Positions 31,362 to 41,518 of a stretch of 61,564 nt of DNA are shown one piece after another. The notes beneath the pieces were generated by a model, which worked only from the letters and a program-made list of their open reading frames with translations, was not told where the DNA came from and made no database searches. Location: NCBI GenBank assembly GCA_000151295.1, contig GG745354.1, positions 228,406 to 289,969 on the forward strand, in the 5' to 3' direction. The translations under genes were made by a program, and so were the position numbers. Positions within the stretch are counted from its first letter, which is position 1. Each line of letters begins with the position of its first letter. This DNA comes from Allomyces macrogynus ATCC 38327 (Eukaryota; Blastocladiomycota; Blastocladiomycetes; Blastocladiales; Blastocladiaceae).

Positions 31362-33266
31362 ATGGAGACCCTCGTCGCCAGCGCATCGTTTGACCGCATT
31401 GCCGCGGCCCTGGCCGTCGCTTTCGCGACATGGGTGACGTTCAAGCTCTACAAGATCCTCGTCCCGCCTCAGAACCTGCGCAAGTACCCCAAGGCCGGCA
31501 CTTGGACGCTGATCCGCACGCTGGCCAAGCGCATGGGCTACCTCGAGCAGCACGAGATGCTGTTCGAGGCGATGCGCGACAATGCGCTCAAGCGCGGCAT
31601 CATCAAGTCGCGCGACGAGACGCCGTCCGTTTACCTGACTTGGTTGTGCGTAGACCCGAACTTGTAATCGTGCTGTTGGCTTGGCATCACACTCACGGTC
31701 GACTTCCTGCGGATTCCTTGTAGCTTTGGGCGCTGGCTCGTGGTCGTCGTCAACCCGGATGACATGAAGCTCGTTTTGACCAAGCACGACGTGTTTGAAA
31801 AGCTCCCGTTTGACGTCGGCCACACGACCAAGTTTATTGGCCGGAACGTTGCGGTCGTTCAGGTACGGCTGATGTGCTCTTTTACATGTTTCCGCGCAAT
31901 CCGCACCTCTTCTCACATCCAACTCCTCGAGCCCCTACCAGACGCCCGAATGGAAGCGGCAACGCAAAGTCGTGAATCCGGCGTTCCGCCGCGGCTGGGC
32001 CACGTCCCTCTTCGGCCTGCCAGCGCGGCAGCTCATCAAGCACCTCGACGCCATCGCGTCGTCGGGCACGATTATGGACCCGGCCGGATGGATGCAGCGT
32101 ATGACGCTCGACGCGCTGTCGCTCGCGGCGTTTGGCACCAACGTCGACTCGCTCAACCAACCGGACGCGCCGATTGTCAAGACCTACAACACGCTCATGG
32201 CCGAGATCCTCGATATTTCCAAGCTCATGAACCCGTTCTACAAGTGGTCAAAGGACGGGCGGCGCGCGCTTGCGCTGATCGAGGCGTTTGACCGGTATGT
32301 TTTCGGCCTGATCGACTCGAAGGTGGCCAATATCACGGCGAGGAAGGCCGAGGCGAGCGGTGCCAACGGTGGAGAGGAGGACGAAGCGCGCGATTTGCTC
32401 GAAATGATGGTCGAGGCCGCCGAGGGAACCGATTTCTCGCGCGAGGAGCTGCGCGCGAACACGATCGTGTTCTTTGTCGCGGGACGTACGTGCTCGACAG
32501 TGCTTTGTTATCCGGTCGCCGGTGGACATGACTGACGTGCGACGCTGGCGAAACATAGATGACACGACCGCCAATGCGCTGACGTTTGCTATGTACCTGC
32601 TCGGCATGCACCCGGCGATCCAAGACCGCGCGCGGCAAGAGGTCATCAGCGTCATAGGCGACGTGGACGGCACGACGTCCGACGACGCGATGCCGTTCCC
32701 GACCGCCGACCAGGAGCGGCGCATGCCGTACCTGAGCTGCTGCATCAAGGAAGTGATGCGCCTGTTCCCGAGGTTCGTGTGCGACATTGCACTCCCGATT
32801 GCAGTTCCCCTTGCTTCCACTGGCCTTCTCCACCCATTCCAGCCTGACCATCGTCCCGCAACGGTTCACCACGACGGCCGTCACCCTCGCCGACGGGACG
32901 ATGCTCCCGCGTGACACGCTCGTCACGGGCGATATCTACTCGCTGCACCGCAACCGCGCCGTGTGGGGTCCCGACGCCAACGAATTCAAGCCCGACCGGT
33001 TCCTCGACTCGGTCGGTCCCGACGGCCAGATCCCAATGCATCCGGCCGCGGCGAATTTCGGGTGGACGCCGTTTGGCGGTGGGCAGCGGATCTGTCTCGG
33101 CCAGCAGTTTTCGTTGGTCGAGCAGCGCGTCGTCTTGGCAATGTTGCTGTTGCGGTACACGTGGACGGTGGTCGGTGATGAGCACGCGCTCAAGGGGAAG
33201 CCGGAGTCGATGCCGGGGAACCTCTTGCATGCTAAGGGGATCCAGGTGCGTCTCGAACGGCGCTGA
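31362..33266 (+). CDS. Cytochrome P450, cluster copy 1
   Basis: Five exons: 31362-31645, 31724-31862, 31942-32485, 32559-32772 and 32843-33266, all in phase, 534 residues. N-terminal hydrophobic anchor (AAALAVAFATWVTFKLYKIL) for ER membrane insertion, then the PPQNLRKYP hinge. I-helix AGHDTTANAL is rebuilt across the exon 3/4 junction (about 321), the ExxR motif is EVMRLFPR (about 388) and the heme loop is FGGGQRICLGQQF with the axial Cys (about 475). The GQRICLGQQF loop and overall length resemble CYP52/CYP4/CYP86-type fatty-acid or alkane hydroxylases; this is family-level inference. A reductase partner is expected elsewhere. It differs from the other three copies in lacking their first intron and in a diverged N-terminus, so it is the outlier of the cluster. 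Confidence 0.92.
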
Positions 33267-33577
33267 GTTGCGGTGGGCGGCATGAAAGTGGTGGAGAAAT
33301 TGTGTGGATGCATGTCGAGGAATATAAAGCATTGGCGGTGGAAGTTGGTCCAAATTCGATTCCCTTCGCAACTCGTTCGAATCAGTGGAGAAACGGCAAC
33401 CCACCAGCGTTTGCGCGCTCACCCATCGAGATTGATATTCCTTGGCATCAACGTCTATGGCACAAACAGCGGACACAAAGTATCAAGAGCTCAACGAGCT
33501 CCAAAATATATATTCATTGGCGTGCGAAATTGGTCCCTCTCGCGCTCTTGCCCGGATTCCAATTTCATCATCCAAAC
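33267..33577. other. Convergent 3' region of P450 copies 1 and 2
   Basis: About 310 bp. Contains two AT-richer stretches (TATAAAGCATTGG near 33324 and TATATATTCATTGG near 33508) followed by similar ATTGGTC-type sequence, possibly related 3' flanks or polyadenylation regions. No gene. Confidence 0.4.
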
Positions 33578-35650
33578 TTAGCGACGCTCCAACCGCACCT
33601 GAATCCCCTTGGCATGCAGCAGCGTGCCGGGCTTCGTCGCGGGCATTCCCGCAAGCGCCTTCTCATCACCAACCACCGTCCATTTGTACCGCAGCAACAG
33701 CATCGACAGGACGACGCGCTGCTCAACGAGCGAAAACTGCTGGCCCAGGCAAATGCGCTGCCCACCGCCAAACGGCGTCCAGGCAAAGTTGGACGCGCCC
33801 GGGTGCATCGGCACTTGACCATCCGGGCCGACCGAATCCAAGAACCTGTCGGGCTTGAACTCGTCGGCGTCGGGACCCCACACGGCGCGGTTGCGGTGCA
33901 GCGAGTAGATGTCGACGGTGACGCGCGTGTCCTTGGGCAGGATGGTGCCGTCGTGCAGGGTCACGGGGGCCGTCGTGATGCGGTGCGGGAGCACGGCGAT
34001 ACTAGAGGTCGGCGCGGTCAGTGAGGGAAGCGCGAGTGGTACGGAAATGAAGACTCGGGCGGGACGGACCTGGGGAAGAGACGCATCACCTCCTTGATGA
34101 TGCACGTCAAGTAGGTCATGTTCCGCTCCTCGTCGGTCGTCGGGTACCGCATCTCCTCGGCGGGGGTGCTCGGGTCGGCGTCGCCCATGATCGAGATCAC
34201 TTCTTGCCGCGCGCGCTCCTGGATTTCGGGATGCATTCCGAGCAGGTACATCGCGAAACCGAGCGCGTTGGCCGTCGTGTCGTCTAGAATCGGACAGAAA
34301 ACAATCAAGTCAGCCAATACGGAGAGGGAAACGGTGCGGAAAAAGAGGTTCAAAAGACGCACGGCCAGCGACAAAGAAAATGACCGTGTTTGCGCGCAAA
34401 TCCTCGCGCGAAAAATCGGTGCCCTCGGCGGCCTCGATCATCATTTCGAGCAAATTGCGCGAATCGTGGTCGTCGTCCTGGAGCCCCGCCGCACGCTTGG
34501 CAGCAAGCTCGGCCGTCTTGACGTCGATCATGTCGAACAAGAACTGGTCGAACGTGGCAATCAGGTCGAGCATGCGCTTTCCATCCTTGGACCACCTGTA
34601 GAACGGGTTGAGCAGCTTGGACACGTCGACCGTCTCGGCCATGAGTGCGTTGTAAGTCGAGACCATGGGCGAGTCTGGGTGGTTGATTGAATCAATGTTG
34701 TCGCCAAAAGCGGCCAGCGTGAGCGCGTCGAGCGCCATACGGTGCATCCAGTCAGGCGGGTCGAGAACCTTGCCCGTGGCCGCATACTCATCGAGCTTCT
34801 TGATGAGGTTGCGCGCGGGCGTGCCGAAGAGCGACGTCGCCCACCCGCGACGGAACGCCGGGTTCACTACCTTGCGTTGGCGCTTCCACTCGGGCGTCTA
34901 AATGAGGATGACAGAGATCAGTCACCGCAAAAATGGAAGCCGTGAGAGTCAAAACGGAAATAGGACGACGATGCGCACCTTGGAGACGACCAGATTCTTG
35001 CCCATAAACTTGTCCGTGAAGCCAAGCTCAAACAGGACCTTTTCGAACGTTTCGTGGTTGGTCAAGACGTTCTTGACGTCTTCAGGATTTTGCACGACGA
35101 CGACCCAATGCCCGATCCTAAGAAAACGACGTGAACCAGCGTACAGTCAGCAGGGCCACTCGTTGATTCTTGGCCAAGCTCGGGCAGCCTCCAAGCGACT
35201 CTCGCTCCGAAGATAAATGGAAACATACAGCCAGATCAGGTACGCGGGCAACGGCGGGTCATCGCGCGACTTGATGAGCCCGCGCTTGAGCGCGTCCTGC
35301 ACCATGGCCTCGCCGAGTTCTTCACGCTGCTCGAGATACCTTTGAGAATCATCAAGATCTTGTCAGTGAAATACGCGGTTGATTCGGCGACCGAGAGTGG
35401 CAAGATCTTACCCCATGTTTTTAGAGAAGGAGTGGATCGTGGCCCAAATGCCGGGCGTCGTGTATTTGCGCAAATGACGCGGCGGAACAAACAGCTTGTA
35501 GATCTTGTGCGCGGTCCATGTTGCGCCAATCACGGCCGCGGCCGTCGCGATGCGGCTCGGGGTTGCCGTCCGCGTAAGCGATTCTGCGGCAGGCTGCAGT
35601 CGGTCGAGCGCGTCGGCCAGGTACGACTGCGCGGCGTTGAGTGAATCCAT
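33578..35650 (-). CDS. Cytochrome P450, cluster copy 2 (inverted)
   Basis: Six exons on the minus strand: 35650-35412, 35339-35229, 35117-34979, 34897-34363, 34283-34070 and 34001-33578; 553 residues, no damage. Lengths 239, 111, 139, 535, 214 and 424 are the same as in copies 3 and 4 except for the final exon. Motifs: membrane anchor region (TAAAVIGATWTAHKIYKL), PPRHLRKYTTPG hinge, AGHDTTANAL formed over a junction (about 341), KEVMRLFPR, and FGGGQRICLGQQF. It is the only copy on the minus strand and is head-to-head with copy 3. Same likely chemistry as copy 1 (NADPH-dependent hydroxylation of a hydrophobic substrate); substrate unknown. Confidence 0.92.
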
Positions 35651-35722
35651 GTTATGGTTGAGAGCAAGTTGGCGAGAGCTGGATTGATGGGTCCAAGAAC
35701 GAAGCGGGGGAACGGGTGTGCG

Positions 35723-35729
35723 TATTTAT
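35723..35729 (-). promoter_or_regulatory. TATA-like element of P450 copy 2
   Basis: ATAAATA on the minus strand, about 73 bp before the ATG at 35650. Position and sequence suit a core promoter; the mapped start is unknown. Confidence 0.45.
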
Positions 35730-36610
35730 GGAGGGTAGCGGCCGAGTTGGTGAGGCGCTCGCAGCAGAGTGTTGTTGACCAGCGCGCTGTTTGTTGATGC
35801 TCGCAGGGACCACCGACAAGTTGACGCTTCGTCCGCGTCGGCGCGAGCCGGGGAGAGCCGGGCCTATGCGTTGTCCTGGACGCTGTCCTGCGGCAAGTTG
35901 GGTGCTCTGGGTGGGGTTCGACTGCGTTTCGCGCATGCAATTAACATCGACCAAGAGACGGCGCCCTGGTGCTGAACCATTTGTTGACTTCATTGGCTTC
36001 CCATCTTGGTCGCGGGGACATCAATCAGTCGTGCATGCAGGCTGAGTTTTTCTCAACCAAGTGCTCGTGCTTTGCGGCGCTTGCTGGGCAACGGCAGCAA
36101 ACGTGGCTTATACTGGACAACAGGCGGCGGTCGCGGCTGTCTAATCGTCCCACGACCGTGGCTCGCAGGGTGCGCTTCTCGACGGGCAAGTGTATTCATA
36201 GACTCTCCGTCCCGATCGGTTGGACGTGCACAGACATGGGGCTTCATCCTGCCCAGGCGCACTGAAAACAGTTGTGCTGTCTGTCGCGCAAGGAGAGGTG
36301 AGAAAGGAAGGTTCGAAGTGTCCAACCAAGCCAATAAGCATCGGCGACGTGACCGCGTCAGGACGCCACGGTCACTGCCAGTCATGCAAACAGGACATTT
36401 TTGTTGTCGATGAGACGCGCCGTTGGCGCGCAGGTCCTCGTCGATGTTGATCCACAACCACTACTTGGCGCAACGCGACGCAAGGGCCCGATTTCCTCCG
36501 CCAACGAAGCAGGGACGACGAATATCAACAACAATCAACAACAACCACGATCACCACAGCGATCCCGAAGCGGCAGGACATCGGACGCACGCAACCTGCC
36601 TCGACTGTGT
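35730..36610. other. Bidirectional promoter region between P450 copies 2 and 3
   Basis: About 0.9 kb between the two head-to-head starts. Overlapping short frames only, no domain. Both sides end in a TATA-like element, so this is probably all regulatory and untranslated sequence. Confidence 0.45.
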
Positions 36611-36617
36611 CCAGCCC

Positions 36618-36624
36618 TATAAAT
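36618..36624 (+). promoter_or_regulatory. TATA box of P450 copy 3
   Basis: TATAAAT, 56 bp before the ATG at 36674. A clean core-promoter match in otherwise GC-rich surroundings. Confidence 0.55.
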
Positions 36625-36673
36625 TCCCGACAGTCCCAACTCTTGCGGTCCCTTGAACCACCGTTCGATAACC

Positions 36674-38729
36674 ATGGATTCGCTCAACACTGCCCAGTCG
36701 TACTTGTTCGACGCGATCGAGCTGCTGCAACCTGCCGCCGAGTCGCTCACACGCGCTGCCACTCCGAACCGCGTCGCAACAGCCGCGACTGTCGTTGGTA
36801 CGACATGGGCCGCGCACAAGCTCTACAGGCTGCTTGTCCCGCCTCGTCATTTGCGCAAGTACACGACACCCGGCGTGTGGACCTCGATTCGCGCTTTTGC
36901 GAAAGGTTTGGGGTCAGTAGCCGCGTTCGTATCGAACAAAAAACGGTCGGCGCAGCGAGCGCTGATCCGGTCTGCCCATCGACCTAGGTATCTTGAGCAG
37001 CGCCAAGTTCTTGGCGAGGCCATGATTCAGGACTCGCTCAAGCGCGGCCTCGCCACATCGCGCGACGACCCTCCCCCTCCCATCTACCTCCTCTGGCTGT
37101 ACGTCGTTTCTCTTGCAGATATGGTCCGAACCGCAGAGAGGGATTCCAGACCACTGTGGCGGTGATAGTCATAATTCGATTTCTTCTGGCGTGTAGCCTC
37201 GGCTATTGGATTGTCGTCGTCCAGAACCCCGAGGACATCAAGCTCGTCTTGACCAACCACGAGACGTTTGAAAAAGTCTCGTTTGACCTCGGGTACACGG
37301 ACAAGTTTCTCGGCAAGAATCTCGTCTTCTCACAGGTGCGCTGCTTATGGTCACGGGTTCATTGCCGCGAGTCGCTCACGAGTGTTTGCTCCTAAACCAG
37401 ACGCCCGAGTGGAAGCGCCAACGCAAGGTCGTGAACCCGGCATTCCGTCGCGGGTGGGCGACATCGCTCTTCGGCACGCCCGCGCGCAACCTAATCAAAA
37501 ACCTTGACGAGTATGCGGCCACGGGCAACGTCGTGAACCCGCCCGAGTGGATGCAACGCATGGCGCTCGACGCGCTGACGCTCGTCGCGTTTGGCACCAA
37601 CCTCGACTCGATCAACCACCCGGACTCGCCAATTGTCGTCACGTACAACACACTCATTGAAGAAAGCGTCGACCTCTCCACCCTCTTGAACCCGTTTTAC
37701 AAGTGGTCCAAGGCCGGCAAGCGCATGCTCGGTTTGATCGAAAAGTTTGACCAGTTTCTGTTCCACATGATCGACACCAAGACGGCCGAGCTCGCGGCCA
37801 AGCGCGCGGCGGGGCTCCAGGACGACGACCACGATTCGCGCAACCTGCTCGAAATGATGATCGAGGCCGCCGAGGGCACCGATTTTTCGCGCGAGGATTT
37901 GCGTGCCAACGTGGTCATCTTTTTTGTCGCTGGGCGTAAGTTGATGCGGCCGTTATCCTCAAGTTCTCGCTCTGCTCACTCAAGCGTCGCTCTTCCTCTC
38001 GGCCATAGACGACACGACGGCCAACGCGCTCAGCTTTGCCATGTACCTCCTCGGTCTCCATCCCGAGATCCAGGAGCGCGCGCGGCAAGAGGTGATTTCG
38101 ATTATGGGCGACGCCGACCCAACCGTACCCGCTGAGGAAATGCTCTACCCGACGACCAAGCAGGAGCGGTCCATGATCTACTTGACGTGCGTCATCAAGG
38201 AAGTGCTGCGGTTGTTCCCAAGGTTTGTTCACTCGCACTTTATTGTTCTCTACGCAATTTTGAGCGAGATTTGACTTTTCCATGGCTGATCAGTGTCGCC
38301 GTGCTCCCGCACCGCATCACCACGACGCCCGTGACGCTGCACGACGGCACGACGCTCCCCGCCGGCACGCGTTTTTCGGCCGACATGTTTTCGCTGCACC
38401 GCAGTCCCGCGTTTTGGGGTCCTGATGCTAACGAGTTCAAGCCGGAGCGGTTCCTCGACTCGGTTGGTCCGGACGGCCAGGTGCCAATGCACCCGGGCGC
38501 GGCCAATTTCCGGTGGACGCCGTTTGGCGGCGGGCAGCGCGTCTGTGTAGGCCAGCAATTCTCGCTCGTCGAGCAGCGTGTCGTGTTGTCGATGCTGTTG
38601 CTGCGGTACACGTGGTCGGTGGTCGGCGACGGACAAGCGCTCACGGGTATGCCGGCCACAATGCCCGGCACCCTGTTGCATGCCAAGGGGGTGCAGGTGA
38701 AGCTCGTGCGTCGTGGCGCGGATGCGTAG
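36674..38729 (+). CDS. Cytochrome P450, cluster copy 3
   Basis: Six exons: 36674-36912, 36988-37098, 37197-37335, 37401-37935, 38009-38222 and 38294-38729; 557 residues. Intact motifs: PPRHLRKYTTPG after the anchor, AGHDTTANAL at the exon 4/5 join (donor GTAAGT), KEVLRLFPR, and FGGGQRVCVGQQF with the heme Cys. It ends VRRGADA, four residues longer than copies 1 and 2. The N-terminus (MDSLNTAQSYL) closely matches copy 2 (MDSLNAAQSYL), so these two look like the most recent pair, now in opposite orientation. The isoleucine of the heme loop is Val here (RVCVG), which may alter the pocket; no experimental basis. Confidence 0.92.
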
Positions 38730-39144
38730 GTGGGTTGGCGGTCGGATCGCGGATTGGGTGGAGAGGCCTTTGCCAGTCGTCTCGTTTGCATCAATGTATT
38801 TAATAGAGCTCGGCGAGCTCTGAGTACTGATATTGCTCCTCTTCGGGCCGGAGAGCATCGCGTGTTGGAAACAGCGTGCGCATTTGCGGTGACGTGGAAG
38901 ACTGGGAGCGCGAGCAGAAGTGGCGCTGTTGCTTGCTGTTGCTTTGGCGAACAGATGCACGCTGCAAAGGAAAGATGCACGCTGCAAAGAGTTGTGAGAG
39001 GCTCCGAGCCGAGTCGCGCATGCTTATCATTTCGTTTTCCTTCTCCCCGCATCAAGAACGTTGCCGCTTGTGCTCTAACGCTCCACAAACAGCCCGATCT
39101 TCTCTCCATCGCCACTGCAACCAGCCGCTCTTTTCCTGCGAAAC
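38730..39144. other. Intergenic region between P450 copies 3 and 4
   Basis: About 415 bp. TGTATTTAATAG near 38794 could be a polyadenylation region for copy 3. Holds the promoter of copy 4; no TATA close to its ATG was noticed. Confidence 0.4.
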
Positions 39145-41213
39145 ATGGACGCAATCAACATGGCGCAGATGTACCTGTCGGATGTGCTCGTCTGCGTTCA
39201 GCCGGCTGCCAAGTCGCTGGCGCGTGCAACGACTCCTCGGCGTGTCACTGCAGCAGCGGCTGTCGTCGGTGTGGCATGGGCTGCGCACGCGTTTTACACG
39301 ATGCTTGTGCCGCCGCGCCATTTGCGCAAGTACACGTCGCCCGGGATTTGGACAACGATCCGCGCCTTTGCAGCAAACAAGGGGTGCGTTTACGCGATCA
39401 ATGAAGAGAAAACTGTGGAGTAAGATATTTATCGAGGCATTAAATGTGGACGTGTCGTGGTCCAGTTACGTGGAGCAACGCGAAGTGTTCGAGGAGCACA
39501 TGCTCCAAGACGCACTCAAGCGCGGACTCGTCAAGTCGCGCGACGACCCGCCTATGCCTGTTTATATGATTTGGATGTACGTTCGTGCCTTTTGTTCATA
39601 AGCTGGCAACAAAGAGCCGCGTATTGGAATGACTCGCCAAAAATGCTGTTCCAAACGTGTACTTGATAGCATGGGTTATTACCTCGTCATCGTCCAAAAT
39701 CCCGAGGACGTGAAGCTCATTTTGACCGACCATGACAATTTCGACAAGATTCAGTTCGGACTCGGGTACACGGATCGACTATTTGGCGACAACATTGTGT
39801 TTTCGCAGGTGCCCATCAAGAGATTTTGATGTATCGGCCGGACGCCCTGAATGAACTCACAAATATGTCAATACTCCTTGCATCATAGACCGCGGAGTGG
39901 AAACAGCAGCGCAAGGTCGTCAACCCGGCATTTCGGCGTGGGTGGGCGACGTCGCTGTTTGGCACGCCAGCACGGAACCTCGTCAAGAAGCTCGACGAGT
40001 ACGCCGCGTCGGGCGCGATCATGGACCCGGCTGAGTGGACGCAGCGCATGGCACTCGACGCGCTCACGCTGGCCGCATTTGGCGACAATATCGATTCGAT
40101 CAACCACCCAAACGCGCCGATTGTCGTCATGTACAACACGCTCATGGCCGAGAGCGCGGATCTCGGCAAGCTGTTGAACCCGTTCTACAAGTGGTCGAAG
40201 GATGGCAAGCACATGCTCGCGCTGATCGAGCAGTTTGACCAGTTCATTTTTGACATGATTGACACCAAGACGGCCGAGCTCGCGGCCAAGCGCGCGGCGG
40301 GCCTCCAGGACGGCGACCAGGACGCGCGTAACTTGCTCGAAATGATGATTGAGGCCGCTGAGGGGACCGACTTTTCGCGCGAGGATCTGCGTGCCAACAC
40401 GGTCATATTCTTTGTCGCCGGCCGTGTGTATTTTAGGTCCACTTTTTGCGCCGGTGACAGAATCGATGCACTGACGACAACAACCGCTACCTTTCATAGA
40501 TGATACGACGGCCAATGCGCTCAGTTTTGCGATTTACCTCCTTGGCATGCACCCCGAGGTGCAGGAGCGCGCGCGGCAAGAAGTCATTTCGATCATGGGC
40601 GACGCCAACCCGAGCACCCCCGCCGAGGAAATGCTCTACCCGACGACCAACGAAGAGCGGTCCATGGCCTACTTGACTTGTGTCATCAAGGAAACGATGC
40701 GTCTCTTCCCAAGGTACATACTTATTCTCTTCTCAGTTGTCTTCTCCACCCAATTATCCCTCATATTTTCGCGTCGTCAGTCTCGCAGCGCTCCCGCACC
40801 GCATCACGACCGCGCCTGTGACGCTGCACGACGGCACTGTCCTACCCAAGGGCACACGCGTGACGGCCGACCTATATTCGCTTCACCGCAACCGCGCCGT
40901 GTGGGGCCCCGGCGCCAACGAGTTCAAGCCGGAGCGGTGGCTCTTTTCGGTCGGCCCTGACGGCCAAGTTCCGATGCACCCGGGCGCGGCCAATTTCGCG
41001 TGGGCACCATTTGGCGGTGGGCAGCGCATTTGTATGGGCCAGCAGTTTTCGCTCGTTGAGCAGCGCGTCGTGCTGGCCATGTTACTCCTGCGGTACACGT
41101 GGACGGTGGTCGGCGACGACAAGGCGCTCGCGGGGAAGCCCGAGGTGTTGCCTGGGACGCTGCTGCATCCGGTTGGGGTGCAGGTCAAGCTGGTGCGGCG
41201 CGGCGTGGAGTAG
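39145..41213 (+). CDS. Cytochrome P450, cluster copy 4
   Basis: Six exons: 39145-39383, 39466-39576, 39670-39808, 39889-40423, 40500-40713 and 40781-41213; 556 residues. Exons 1 to 5 have exactly the lengths of copies 2 and 3. Intact anchor (VTAAAAVVGVAWAAHAFY), PPRHLRKYTSPG hinge, AGHDTTANAL, KETMRLFPR and FGGGQRICMGQQF heme loop. Faster divergence than copies 2 and 3 in the region after intron 2 (YYLVIVQNPEDVKLILTDHD). Membrane-bound monooxygenase on the ER; substrate unknown. Confidence 0.92.
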
Positions 41214-41518
41214 AGGTGGAGAAAAGAGCAGGATGTGATGTTGGTTATAGCGGACGGCGCGGCACAGACGTTTGAAATCGATTTTTTCACTGCCACATGG
41301 CCAGTTACGTCGCTGCGAGTGCTGCGAGCGACGGTCGCAAGCGTGCGGCCTCAGCGGCTGCAAGGCAGCTCAGCCCGCATGCGGCGCATCGGCGGCGGAT
41401 CGGTTGGCGGTGCGTGGTAACGAGCAACGTGAACCCTCCAGCACGCCTCCGTCGTGCCCCACTTCTGATGCACACGATTCGCCGACGGTTCGGTCGGCAC
41501 GGCCATTCTCCACCCACC
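41214..41518. other. Intergenic region before the SulP remnant
   Basis: About 305 bp, no exon or element recognised beyond the probable promoter side of the transporter gene. Confidence 0.35.
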
